From: DATBHM01 sp963772375
Lineage (GTDB): Bacteria > Actinomycetota > UBA4738 > JACQTL01
Length of the DNA stretch: 64,000 bases
Assembly: GCA_963772375.1 (NCBI GenBank)
Contig: CAVYXG010000001.1
Coordinates: forward strand, 1,364,001 to 1,428,000
Reading direction: 5' to 3'
Under the pieces are notes generated by a model. That model did not search any database. It was not told the DNA's origin and saw only the letters and a program-made list of their open reading frames with translations. Shown here one piece after another: positions 48,143 through 56,172 of this stretch; the first letter of the stretch is position 1; every line of letters starts with the position of its first letter. Made by a program: the position numbers and the translations under genes.

Positions 48143-50227
48143 TCAAGGGGTGGGGGTGACCTCGCCCCCGCTCTCCGTGGCCGCCGCGTCGTAGTGGGTG
48201 CCCAGCGCGTGGAACCCGTGGTATCGGATGGTTCCGAGCTCCTTCGGCACCAGCGGGTCGCACGTGACGATGCCGTCCCGCACCTCGATGCCCAGGATCA
48301 GACGGAGCCACAGGAACGGGGCGGCCGTGGCCCAGGCCTGTGGGCTCGATGCCGTCGGGTACCGGACCGGGAACCGGCTGGACCGGCGCTCGAAGCCGGC
48401 GAACACCTCGGGCAGCCGGAACTCCTGGTGCGACGAGGCGAGCAGCATGGCGAGGGCGATGCGGTTGGCCTCTTCGCGGAACCCGGCCCGGTACAGGCCG
48501 GCCGAGATCAGCGAGTTGTCGTGGGGCCAGACCGTCCCGCAGTGGTACGAGATCGGGTTGTACCCGGGGTTGTCGGCGGCCAGGGTCCGGACGCCCCATC
48601 CCGACCACAGGCGCTTCGAGAACAGCTGCCGTACGACGTCGTCGGCGCGCTCCGGCGGGACGATCCCGGTCCACAGCAGCTGGCCCATGTTCGAGGTGAT
48701 CGAGTCGACGACCCGCTTGCGGCCGGGCTCGGTCCCGGCCAGCCCGATCGCGTAGAACCCGCCCTCGGCGTCGACCCAGAAGTCGCGGTTGAACCGTTCG
48801 TGCAGGTCGTCCGCCTCGGCGCGCAGGCGGGCGGCCATCTCCGCGTCGCCCCAGACGCGTTCGGCCAGCTCGGCCAGTCGGCGCTTCGCGTCGTACACGT
48901 AGCCCTGGACCTCGCAGAGCGCAATCGGCGGCTCGGCCGGCACGCCCTTCGCGTCCAGGATGCCGAACGTCGAGTCCTTCCAGCCCTGGTTCCGCAGGCC
49001 CTGGGGCGACCGCGTGCCGTACTCGACGTACCCGTCGCCGTCGCGGTCGCCGTACCGGTCGATCCACTCCAGGGCACGCAGCGCGTTCGCCCGCAGCTCC
49101 CGGACGCAGCTGTCGTCGCCGGTGACCGTCCAGTACTCGTGCAGCAGGATCAGCCACAGCGGGGTGGCGTCGATCGTCCCGTAGTACGGTCGATGGGGCT
49201 TCAGCCCGAGCTGCGTCAACTCCCCGAACCGGATCTCGTGCAGGATCTTGCCGGGCTCCTCGTCCTTGAACTCGCTGACCTCCCTGCCCTGCAACGCGGC
49301 GAGGGCGTGCAGGGCCCCGCGGGCCAGCTCCGGACCCACCAGGAGCGACTGGAACGAGGTCACGATCGTGTCCCGCCCGAAGATCGCCATGAACCACGGC
49401 AGCCCGGCGGCCGGCAGCGAGTAGTCGTTCCCCTCGACCTGGGCGTGGAGCCGGAGCGCGGCGAGGTCGACGATCGAACGCTGGTACAGGTGCTCCAGGA
49501 AGTCGCTCGCCGTGTGCAGCCGGGGGACCTCGTCCTGCCACTTGCGGAGCACGCGGCCGGCCTGGCGTTCGGTCTCCTCGAACTCCTCGTGCACGGGTTC
49601 CAGCGCGACGTCCGAGTGCACGAGCGACACGTCGATCCTGGTGCGCCATACCTCCCGCGGCCCGAGGTCGAGCTCGAACACCAGGTCGTCGCCGTCGACG
49701 GCGCCCGGCACGCTCGACCGCACCGTGGTCGTCGCGCCGAACCGTTCGTGGACGTAGTCGAACACCAGCTGGCCGGCGCCGTCGTCGTGCACGGTGCGCG
49801 TCGAGCCGCCCTTGCGGAACTCCTTCATCTTGACCTCGAACAGGTCGGCGAAGTCGGCGCCGAACGACAGCCGGAGCTCTGCCGTGACCCGCACCGGCGC
49901 GTGGCTGGTGACCTCGATGCGCTCGTGCAGCCCGCCCCCCACGAACCGGTGGCGCGCGATGCTGAGCGACCGGGCCGGCAGCCCGGGCAGGTCGTCGTTC
50001 GTCAGGAAGAACGCCGCTGAGTAGTAGTCCACCTCGGACGAGGTGAGCACGACCGGCGAGGCGCCGTTCACCGTCAGGATGAACCGGTTGAGGTAACGGG
50101 TGTCCTCGTGGAACAGCCCGCAGACCTGCTCCGCCGTCACGTCGCCGCGGTAATCCGACAGCATGAACGTCGACCCGTCGAGCACCTGGATGGTCGGCAG
50201 GTCCGAGCCGAGGCCGCCCTCGGGCAT
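48143..50227 (-). CDS. Glycogen debranching enzyme-like amylo-alpha-1,6-glucosidase
   Basis: 694 residues. The N-terminal 260 form the GDE N-bis domain (STFMLSDYRGDV ... GLFHEDTRYLNRF), and the rest is an alpha/alpha barrel of the GH15/GH63 type (PWFMAIFGRDTIVTSFQSL, YGTIDATPLWL, YGTRSPQGLRNQGWKDS, HCGTVWPHDNSL). Expected to trim branch points of glycogen or to act on trehalose- or sucrose-linked storage glucans. No signal peptide. It lies 8 bp after a short helical protein gene. Confidence 0.92.
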   Translation of the reverse strand: MPEGGLGSDLPTIQVLDGSTFMLSDYRGDVTAEQVCGLFHEDTRYLNRFILTVNGASPVVLTSSEVDYYSAAFFLTNDDLPGLPARSLSIARHRFVGGGLHERIEVTSHAPVRVTAELRLSFGADFADLFEVKMKEFRKGGSTRTVHDDGAGQLVFDYVHERFGATTTVRSSVPGAVDGDDLVFELDLGPREVWRTRIDVSLVHSDVALEPVHEEFEETERQAGRVLRKWQDEVPRLHTASDFLEHLYQRSIVDLAALRLHAQVEGNDYSLPAAGLPWFMAIFGRDTIVTSFQSLLVGPELARGALHALAALQGREVSEFKDEEPGKILHEIRFGELTQLGLKPHRPYYGTIDATPLWLILLHEYWTVTGDDSCVRELRANALRALEWIDRYGDRDGDGYVEYGTRSPQGLRNQGWKDSTFGILDAKGVPAEPPIALCEVQGYVYDAKRRLAELAERVWGDAEMAARLRAEADDLHERFNRDFWVDAEGGFYAIGLAGTEPGRKRVVDSITSNMGQLLWTGIVPPERADDVVRQLFSKRLWSGWGVRTLAADNPGYNPISYHCGTVWPHDNSLISAGLYRAGFREEANRIALAMLLASSHQEFRLPEVFAGFERRSSRFPVRYPTASSPQAWATAAPFLWLRLILGIEVRDGIVTCDPLVPKELGTIRYHGFHALGTHYDAAATESGGEVTPTP

Positions 50228-50235
50228 CGCCGACC

Positions 50236-50439
50236 TCAGGCCTCCGTCACGCCGAGGTCGTGCAGCCGGGTGAGTGCCTGCTGCTCGAGCTGCGCGTTGC
50301 CGATCTCACGGGCCGCGGCGAGGGCCTCCCGCAGGAACCCCTCTGCCTGGCCCCGGCGGAGCTCCGCCTGGTCCTCCCGGGCGTACTTCAGACGCTCGTC
50401 TGCCTTGACGATCAGCTCCCAGATCTCGCCCGGTTCCAC
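50236..50439 (-). CDS. Small helical protein, unknown
   Basis: 67 residues that are almost wholly helical (EIWELIVKADERLKYAREDQ, then GFLREALAAAREIGN, then LEQQALTRLHDLG), like one or two TPR-type helix pairs. GTG 50439 is chosen because GGAGG lies 9-10 nt upstream. It is followed 8 bp later by the debranching enzyme gene, so the two are probably co-transcribed. I know no function. Confidence 0.65.
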   Translation of the reverse strand: MEPGEIWELIVKADERLKYAREDQAELRRGQAEGFLREALAAAREIGNAQLEQQALTRLHDLGVTEA

Positions 50440-50574
50440 CTCGAGTTCGCCTCCGCTCGTCCGTTCACCGCCCACGTCCCACGCGGCGGGCGCCACGTTA
50501 CTGATTCGCCCGGCGATTGGGCTAGCCTTCGACGGCTTGACAGAGGAGCAACCGACACGCTCGGGAGGAGGAAC

Positions 50575-51024
50575 GTGGACGGCGACGACGTCTCCGAGGC
50601 GCTCGACCCCAGGTATCTCGACGAGCTCCGCAACCGCGTCGCCAGCTCGCCGTTCCACCGGTGGGCTGGGATGGAGCTCGTGTCGGTCGGCGACGGCCGG
50701 GCCGAGGTCGCCATGGACCTCCAGCCCCACCACTTCAACCCCCAGGGGATCGTCCACGGTGGCATCACCGCTGCGATCGCCGACACGGCCATCGGCCTCG
50801 CGCTGCGGTCGATGCTGAAGCCCGGCCTCACGCACCGGACCGCGCAGCTCAACGTGCACTTCGTGGCCAAGGGCGAGGGCACCCGGATCGTCGGGCGGGG
50901 CCGCTCCGTGCACCTCGGGCAGCGGATGGGCTACGGCGAGGCCGAGGTGGTCGACGGCGAGGGCCGGCTGCTCGCACGGGCCAGTGCGACGTTCATCGTG
51001 CTGCCCGCGCCGGGAGCGTTCTGA
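50575..51024 (+). CDS. PaaI-type hotdog-fold thioesterase
   Basis: 149 residues. HFNPQGIVHGGITAAIADTAIGLAL is the hotdog signature, with the HGG turn and the active-site acid after it. Such enzymes hydrolyse acyl- or phenylacetyl-CoA thioesters. GGAGGAGG lies before GTG 50575. A TTGACA -35-like element is at 50537-50542. It converges with the second BMP gene (15 bp gap). Confidence 0.9.
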   Translation: MDGDDVSEALDPRYLDELRNRVASSPFHRWAGMELVSVGDGRAEVAMDLQPHHFNPQGIVHGGITAAIADTAIGLALRSMLKPGLTHRTAQLNVHFVAKGEGTRIVGRGRSVHLGQRMGYGEAEVVDGEGRLLARASATFIVLPAPGAF

Positions 51025-51039
51025 GCCCTCGGGGGTCGG

Positions 51040-52221
51040 TCAGTCGCCGTCGCCCTCGTCGCCGGGCTCCGTGGCCGGGGCGGAGGGCGTGGCGCCCGGC
51101 GACGGCAGCGGCGGGTAGCTGTGGGGCTGGATCGAGAGCCCGCCGTCGGCGATCTGGATGCCCAACTGCTCGATCGAGTAGCGGAACTTGCCGCTGATCG
51201 ACGCCCCGGGACCGCGGAGCGGCGCCAGCCCCACGCCACCGTTGGCCAGCGTGCCCTCGAGGATGCCGGGGCGGAACCGGCCCCCGATCTCGCGGTCGAT
51301 GATGACGCGGAGCATCACGGCGGCCCGGTCCTCGACCGAGGTCACCCACTGGTCGGGCACCGTCGCAGTCCGCCCGCGGTCCCAGCCCGACCCGATCATC
51401 AGGGAGTCGCCGACGCCGTGGATGACCCCCGACGCGCCGCGCGCAGCGTCCCCAGCCACGGCGAACACCACGTCGGCTCCGTTGCCGACCAGCCGGCGCG
51501 CCGCGCGCTTGCCGGCGTCGGGGTCCGCCACCGAGCCGGCGAACAACCCGCGCTCCGTCGCCGGGTTCCATCCGAGCAGCGCGATGGCCAGCTCGCGGTC
51601 GGCGTTCAGCTTGGCGACGCCCGCGGCGAAGCCCTGGAGCATGCGGACCACCTCGGGGACCCGGACGCCGCCGAACGAGCCGACGATCCCCGTCCGGCTG
51701 ATCCCCGCCGCCAGGTAGCCGGCGACGAAGGCCGCCTGCTCCGGGTGGAACCGCACGACCGTGACGTTGGGCAGGAACTCGGGCGACGTGCCGCCGATCA
51801 GCGCGAAGTGCGTTCCGGGGTGCGCGCGGGCCGCCGCGACGGTGGCCGCCCCGGCCTCGAGGCCACTCGTGGCGACGAGATCGCAGTCCCCCGCCACGAA
51901 CCGCTCGACGGCGCGGGACATGGCCGCGACGCCGTCGACGACCACGATGGAACCGGTCGTGTCGAGCTCGCGATGGGCCTTCCACAGCGCCTGGGAGAGC
52001 GGGATGCGGAACCGCGCCCCGTCGGCGCCGGGGGTCCCCACGGCCACGCACACGCGCGTGCCCAGGCCGAGCGTCGACGTGGGGTGGGTCGCCGGTTCGC
52101 CCGACCCGGACTGGACGAGCACGACCACGGCCGCCGCGGCGATCGCCGCGGCGGCCGCGGCCGCCCCCAGGACACGGAGCGGGCCGGAGCGCCTGCGCTC
52201 CGGCCCGCCGGTTCCGCTCAC
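51040..52221 (-). CDS. Second BMP-family (PnrA-like) binding protein, membrane-anchored
   Basis: 393 residues. Instead of a lipobox it has a single N-terminal helix (about 18-40, very alanine-rich). The body is a BMP/PnrA binding domain (GTRVCVAVGTPGADGARFR, then DCDLVATSGLEAGAATVAAA, then GIVGSFGGVRVPEVVRMLQGF, and GSGWDRGRT), and the tail is Pro/Ala/Asp-rich. No ATPase or permease gene is nearby, so it may serve the importer at 42-47 kb or act as a sensor. A strong hairpin covers codons 5-14. Confidence 0.82.
   Translation of the reverse strand: MSGTGGPERRRSGPLRVLGAAAAAAAIAAAAVVVLVQSGSGEPATHPTSTLGLGTRVCVAVGTPGADGARFRIPLSQALWKAHRELDTTGSIVVVDGVAAMSRAVERFVAGDCDLVATSGLEAGAATVAAARAHPGTHFALIGGTSPEFLPNVTVVRFHPEQAAFVAGYLAAGISRTGIVGSFGGVRVPEVVRMLQGFAAGVAKLNADRELAIALLGWNPATERGLFAGSVADPDAGKRAARRLVGNGADVVFAVAGDAARGASGVIHGVGDSLMIGSGWDRGRTATVPDQWVTSVEDRAAVMLRVIIDREIGGRFRPGILEGTLANGGVGLAPLRGPGASISGKFRYSIEQLGIQIADGGLSIQPHSYPPLPSPGATPSAPATEPGDEGDGD
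52179..52208. repeat. Perfect 14-bp inverted repeat inside the 5' end of the BMP gene
   Basis: Arms GCGGGCCGGAGCGC (52179-52192) and its complement (52195-52208) with a 2-base gap. It begins 20 bp after the stop codon of the SCP2 gene on the minus strand, so it may act as an attenuator between the two genes even though it is within coding sequence. Confidence 0.7.
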
Positions 52222-52228
52222 GTTCGGC

Positions 52229-52609
52229 TCAGTACTCGACGTCGATGTCCTTCAGCGCCGTGGGCAGCTGTCCGAGCACGCCCTGCAGCTGCATGAGCTT
52301 CATGAGGTCGCCGGAGACCCGGAGCTTGCCGCTCATGTACGCGGCGGTCCCGGTGAGCTCGTTCTTGTTCAGCGCTGCGGCGGTGTCGTAGTCCTGCGTG
52401 ATGGTCGCGTCGGGGGTCTCGATGTCGCCCATCCCGAGGTCGACCTGCCCCCCCTCGAGCTTGAACCAGTACTTGGTCTCGCCATCGGGCCCGTTCACGA
52501 CCTGCTGGATCCGGGCGCTCATGTTGCCGGCGGCGGACTTCACCGCGTCGCTTCCCTGCAGCGCGGTCTTCACCTCGCTCGCCCACTCCTCGGAGAGGAA
52601 CTTCGGCAT
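52229..52609 (-). CDS. SCP2 sterol-carrier-domain protein
   Basis: 126 residues, a single SCP2 domain (FLSEEWASEVKTALQ ... YWFKLEGGQVDLGMGDIETPDATITQDYDTAAALNKNEL ... GKLRVSGDLMKLMQLQGVL). It binds lipid or acyl-CoA ligands in a hydrophobic tunnel. AAGGAGG lies 5 nt before ATG 52609, and a TATACT -10 is on this strand at 52640-52645. An operator-like inverted repeat overlaps its -35 region. Confidence 0.92.
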   Translation of the reverse strand: MPKFLSEEWASEVKTALQGSDAVKSAAGNMSARIQQVVNGPDGETKYWFKLEGGQVDLGMGDIETPDATITQDYDTAAALNKNELTGTAAYMSGKLRVSGDLMKLMQLQGVLGQLPTALKDIDVEY

Positions 52610-52661
52610 GACTGCCTCCTTGATCGACTGGACCGGGGGAGTATAGCCCGGTGGTCCCGGG

Positions 52662-52684
52662 CTGACTGACCGCCGGTCAGTCAG
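52662..52684 (-). promoter_or_regulatory. TetR-style operator upstream of the SCP2 gene
   Basis: Perfect 10-bp arms CTGACTGACC and GGTCAGTCAG with a 3-bp spacer. The repeat overlaps the -35 region for the TATACT -10 at 52640-52645 and also the stop codon of the upstream phosphatase gene. Palindromes of this TGACTGAC form are typical of TetR-family repressors. No TetR gene is in the window. Confidence 0.6.
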
Positions 52685-53354
52685 GTCCTTCCCCGCCCGC
52701 GGGGGGCGCAAACAGCCCCGGCTGGAACAGGTGCAGCACGTCGTTCAGGAACCGCACGGTGGGCGCTCCCTCCTCGCCGTCGAGGTCGAACGTCGTGATC
52801 GAGCTGTTCTCCGGCAGGAAGAACATGTCGTGGTGGACCCCGAGGACGTGGCCCGTGTAGGCGTTGACCACGCCGCCGTGAGCCACCACCACCACGTCCC
52901 CGTCGGGGTGCGCCGCGACCATCCGATCGACCGCCGGGACGACCCTCGCGCGGAGCTGTTCCACGGTCTCGGCGCCCGGAGCCGCGCTGAACATCGCCTC
53001 GAACTCCCTCGCCCGCCGCGCCACCTCCTCGCTGGCGGCCAGGATCTCCTCGAACGGGACGCCCTCCCATTCGCCGATGAAGACCTCGCCGACGTCCTCG
53101 TCCTGCACCGGCTCGACGCCGGCGGCCCGCGCGTACGGGCCGACCGTCTCCAGGCATCGCAGGAACGGCGAGACGTACACGCCGGCCGGCCGGCGCATCG
53201 CCAGCAGGCGGGCGGCGAGGTGGTCGGCCTGTTCCCGGCCCTGCTCGCCGAGCGGCGGATCCCACTGCCGCCCCCGGGGCGAGGTGCGGAATCGGTCCCG
53301 CGCGTCGAAGTCCACGCGCCCGTGCCGGATGAGGAACAGCCTCCGCCCGCTCAC
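52677..53354 (-). CDS. Histidine phosphatase family protein
   Basis: 225 residues. The RHG motif is at residues 10-12, with His11 as the phosphate acceptor. The second histidine is in VVAHGGVVNAYTGHVLG, and the acid is in EVFIGEWEG. The family covers phosphoglycerate mutases and broad phosphatases; substrate unknown. GTG 53354 overlaps the stop codon of the helix-turn-helix gene (GTGA). Confidence 0.88.
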   Translation of the reverse strand: MSGRRLFLIRHGRVDFDARDRFRTSPRGRQWDPPLGEQGREQADHLAARLLAMRRPAGVYVSPFLRCLETVGPYARAAGVEPVQDEDVGEVFIGEWEGVPFEEILAASEEVARRAREFEAMFSAAPGAETVEQLRARVVPAVDRMVAAHPDGDVVVVAHGGVVNAYTGHVLGVHHDMFFLPENSSITTFDLDGEEGAPTVRFLNDVLHLFQPGLFAPPAGGEGPD

Positions 53355-53683
53355 GTGGGCCGGGGCCTCCTCGTCCTCGCGAACGCCTCCACGTCGTCGC
53401 GCCGCCACACCCGGCCCGAGGCGAGCAGCGCCACGGGCTCGGGGAAGGCTCCCCGCCCGAGGTAGGTGAAGATCCGCCGCTTGTCCCACCCGAGGATGGC
53501 CGCGGCCTCGGCCACGCCGACCAGGCGGGGTTCGACCTCGATGGTCAGCGTCGCGGCGCCGGCGGCGGACCGCAGCCGGCGGACGCATTCCTCGCGGCTG
53601 GAGGCCGAGACCTCGGTCGAGCCCGGCAGGCGGGCGCGCCACCGGCCACCGGCCTCCCACATCTCGGCGCGAACCTCCCCCAC
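53351..53683 (-). CDS. Helix-turn-helix DNA-binding protein (excisionase/AlpA-like)
   Basis: 110 residues. The N-terminal half (VRAEMWEAGGRWRARLPGST) looks like a HicB-type strand-helix unit. The C-terminal half (VGVAEAAAILGWDKRRIFTYL, then FPEPVALLASGRVWRRDDVEAF) is a winged MerR/excisionase-like helix-turn-helix. No recombinase is nearby, so it is more likely a small transcription factor. It is coupled to the phosphatase gene by a GTGA overlap. Confidence 0.78.
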   Translation of the reverse strand: MGEVRAEMWEAGGRWRARLPGSTEVSASSREECVRRLRSAAGAATLTIEVEPRLVGVAEAAAILGWDKRRIFTYLGRGAFPEPVALLASGRVWRRDDVEAFARTRRPRPT

Positions 53684-53720
53684 GTCCTCTCCACCCTACC
53701 GGGAGGCCGGACACACGGAA

Positions 53721-53746
53721 GGGCGGGAGCCTCGCGGCTCCCGCCC
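53721..53746 (-). terminator. Hairpin after the PfpI-type gene
   Basis: Perfect 11-bp stem, arms GGGCGGGAGCC (53721-53731) and GGCTCCCGCCC (53736-53746), with a TCGC loop, 21 bp past the stop of the PfpI-type gene. A likely intrinsic terminator, without a long T-run. Confidence 0.7.
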
Positions 53747-53767
53747 GGCCTTCGGCACTCCCCTTGC

Positions 53768-54337
53768 TCAGGACGCCCGGCGCTGGCCCTCGTGCACGCC
53801 CTCGGCGAACTCCTCGACGATCTTGGCGCAGAACGCCGGGAGGTCGTCGGGCTTGCGGCTCGTGACGAGGCCCCGGTCGACCACGCACTCTTCGTCCACC
53901 CACGTCGCGCCGGCGTTGATCAGGTCGGTCTTCACACTCGGCCAGCTGGTGACGGTCCGCCACGTCGCGACGTCCGCCTCGACCAGCATCCACGGCCCGT
54001 GGCAGATGACGCCTGCGGGCTTGCCCGCGTCGAAGAACGCCTTGAAGAACCGCACGGCGTCCGGGTCGGCCCGAAGGAAGTCGGGGTTGGCCACCCCCCC
54101 GGGCTGCACGATCCCGGCGTAATCGTCGGGGTTCGCATCCTTCGCGAGGACGTCCACCGTGAAGGCGTCGCCCTTGTCCATGTGGTTGACGCCCTGGATC
54201 TCGCCCTCCTTGATCGAGACGAGCTCCGGCGTCCCACCCGCCTGCTCGACGGCCTTCCACGGCTCGGTCAGCTCGACCTGCTCCACGCCTTCGGCGGCCA
54301 GGAACGCGATCTTCATGCCCTGCAGCTCGTTCGCCAT
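53768..54337 (-). CDS. PfpI/DJ-1 family protein (YhbO-like)
   Basis: 189 residues of the type 1 glutamine-amidotransferase-like fold. The nucleophile elbow AGVICHGPW carries Cys112 next to His113, as in PfpI and YhbO proteins linked to general stress and deglycase activity. AGGAGG lies upstream of ATG 54337. It has its own terminator and is probably monocistronic. Confidence 0.9.
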   Translation of the reverse strand: MANELQGMKIAFLAAEGVEQVELTEPWKAVEQAGGTPELVSIKEGEIQGVNHMDKGDAFTVDVLAKDANPDDYAGIVQPGGVANPDFLRADPDAVRFFKAFFDAGKPAGVICHGPWMLVEADVATWRTVTSWPSVKTDLINAGATWVDEECVVDRGLVTSRKPDDLPAFCAKIVEEFAEGVHEGQRRAS

Positions 54338-54434
54338 GGTTCGCCTCCTTGGGTGGTCGGAGCCTTCCCTACCGACCTACCCGCGAAGAGGAGGGACAAA
54401 CAGGGCGAATGGCGTGGCCCCCGGTGCCCGGTGC

Positions 54435-54704
54435 TCAGGGGCCGCGGTGGAGGCGGAGCTCGCGGCGCCAGCACTCGGTGTGCCAGTGGCGGCGCTCGTC
54501 GGGATCGTCGTTCGGGACGACCACCAGGTGGCTCACGCCACGGCGGATCTCGTGGTCGCAGCCGGGGCAGCGGTAGACCTTGTCGCCGGTGACCGCCCGG
54601 ACGTCCGCCCAGCCCACCAGCGCCCATTGGGGGGCGGCCAGGCGGGGTCGCGATGGCGGTGGCGGGCCCGCGCGTTCGCGGGCCGAACGGTGCTTGCGGG
54701 GCAT
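54435..54704 (-). CDS. Small zinc-ribbon-like protein, actinobacterial type
   Basis: 89 residues. After a basic tail (MPRKHRSARERAGPPPPSRP) comes YRCPGCDHEIRRGVSHLVVVP ... RRHWHTECW, giving C-x2-C and H-x-H-x2-C zinc ligands. Such proteins are widespread in actinobacteria and sometimes labelled ATP/GTP-binding without evidence. It begins 10 bp after the stop of a hydrolase gene on the same strand. Confidence 0.78.
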   Translation of the reverse strand: MPRKHRSARERAGPPPPSRPRLAAPQWALVGWADVRAVTGDKVYRCPGCDHEIRRGVSHLVVVPNDDPDERRHWHTECWRRELRLHRGP

Positions 54705-54714
54705 CCGGCCGCCC

Positions 54715-55377
54715 TCAGATCTGCGCGCCCTGCACGAAGCGCGCCGCCACCGAGCCGAGCAGCCGGCCGGTCTCCTCGTCGGGCGTGCGACGGCCCTTGA
54801 CCCGGAACGAGTGGTCGCCGCCCTCCACCCTGTGCAGCTGGGCCCACTGGCCGAGCCGCTTCACGGTCGCCTCGAGCAGGTCCCACCGCGCAAACGGGTC
54901 GTCGGTCCCCTGCAGGAACAGCATCGGGACGTGCACGTCGCCGAGGTGCGCGTCGCGGATCTTCTCCGGCTTGCCGGGCGGGTGGAGCGGGTAGCCGAGG
55001 AACACCAGCCCGTTCACCGGCATGCCCTCGGCCGCGGCCATGGAGGCGATGCGGCCGCCCATGGACTTGCCGGCCGCGAAGACCTGCCGGTCGGTGGCCC
55101 GTGCGTGCGCCGCGTCGGCGACCGCCCGCCACGTGGCGACCAGCACCTCCGGCCGGTCGGGTGAGCGCCGCCCCTGCTCCGAATACGGGAAGTTGAACCG
55201 CAGCGTGTCGTACGCGGCCGAGTTGAGCGCCGCGCAGAAGCCGTCGAGGAGCTTGGTGTGCATGTTCCCGCCGGCGCCGTGCGCGACGCAGACGATGGCG
55301 CGGGCCGCCGGCACCTCGACCCACAGGCCGGTCACGGGGCCCTTCGGCGTCTCGATCTCGATGCGTTCCCCCGGCAA
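54715..55377 (-). CDS. Alpha/beta hydrolase, KANL3/Tex30-type
   Basis: 220 residues. Ser105 in AGKSMGGR is the nucleophile, Asp in GTDDPF the acid, and His in GGDHSF completes the triad. HGAGGNMHTKLL near the start is typical of this alpha/beta hydrolase subgroup. Substrate unknown. The start is TTG 55377, with GGAGG 7-8 nt upstream; no ATG fits. Divergent from the DUF72 gene. Confidence 0.87.
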   Translation of the reverse strand: MPGERIEIETPKGPVTGLWVEVPAARAIVCVAHGAGGNMHTKLLDGFCAALNSAAYDTLRFNFPYSEQGRRSPDRPEVLVATWRAVADAAHARATDRQVFAAGKSMGGRIASMAAAEGMPVNGLVFLGYPLHPPGKPEKIRDAHLGDVHVPMLFLQGTDDPFARWDLLEATVKRLGQWAQLHRVEGGDHSFRVKGRRTPDEETGRLLGSVAARFVQGAQI

Positions 55378-55402
55378 CCCGATCCCTCCGCGGCCGCGTG
55401 GC

Positions 55403-55408
55403 TACAAT
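55403..55408 (+). promoter_or_regulatory. -10 box (TACAAT) close to the DUF72 start
   Basis: TACAAT ends eight bases before ATG 55417, and there is no ribosome binding site, so the transcript is likely leaderless or nearly so. Confidence 0.4.
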
Positions 55409-55416
55409 CGCGGCCC

Positions 55417-56148
55417 ATGGCCTTCCACCTCGGCACGTCAGGGTACGCGTACGACGAGTGGAAGGGCGTGTTCTACCCCGACGATCTGAAGAAGAAGGAC
55501 CAGCTCCGGTACTTCGCGTCGCGGTTCGACTCGGTGGAGATCAACTACACCTTCCGCCGGCACCCCAGCGAGAAGACCCTCGACGGGTGGGTCGAGCAGA
55601 CGCCGGAGGGGTTCCTGTTCACCATGAAGGCGCACCAGCGGATCACGCACTGGAAGCGGCTGGTCGACGTGAGCGAGGACGTGGCGTTCCTCCTGGAACG
55701 GGTTCGGCGGCTGGGGGGCCGGCTGGGCGTGATCCTGTTCCAGTGCCCGCCGACCCTGGCGTTCGACCGGGATCGCGCCGAGGCGTTCCTCGACACGCTC
55801 CCCGACGGGGGGCGGTACGCGATGGAGTTCCGGCATCCGTCCTGGGAGGACGCGCGGCCCCTCCTGCTGGAGCGTGGCGTGGCCTGGTGCACGGCCGAGA
55901 CAGATGACCACGCGACCCCGACGGATTCGTTCGAGCCCTTCTGCTACCTGCGGCTGCGCAAGGAGCGGTACGCGGACGACGAGCTGCGGGCGTGGGCGGC
56001 GCGAGCGCAGATCGGTATCGACGGCGGGCACGACGTGTACTGCTATTTCAAGCACGAGGAGAAGGGCATCGGGCCCCGCTACGCGGAGCGGATGGCCGAG
56101 CTGCTCGGCCGCCCGGACGGCGAATCGGTCGCGTCGTCGGCCTCGTGA
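55417..56148 (+). CDS. DUF72 domain protein (YecE-like)
   Basis: 243 residues with a TIM-barrel-like DUF72 fold. GTSGYAYDEWKGVFYP at the start, FDSVEINYTFRRHPS and TPEGFLFTMKAHQRITHWKRL are conserved in the family. The biochemical role is unknown. It converges with the WNGT-repeat gene (24 bp gap). Confidence 0.9.
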   Translation: MAFHLGTSGYAYDEWKGVFYPDDLKKKDQLRYFASRFDSVEINYTFRRHPSEKTLDGWVEQTPEGFLFTMKAHQRITHWKRLVDVSEDVAFLLERVRRLGGRLGVILFQCPPTLAFDRDRAEAFLDTLPDGGRYAMEFRHPSWEDARPLLLERGVAWCTAETDDHATPTDSFEPFCYLRLRKERYADDELRAWAARAQIGIDGGHDVYCYFKHEEKGIGPRYAERMAELLGRPDGESVASSAS

Positions 56149-56172
56149 TCCAACGACCCGGCCGAGCCTGGG

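Noticed and set aside
53351..53683. Excisionase-like helix-turn-helix as a sign of a prophage or integrated element
   Set aside because: No integrase, attachment repeats or phage genes are nearby, and it is coupled to a phosphatase gene; a small regulator is more likely.
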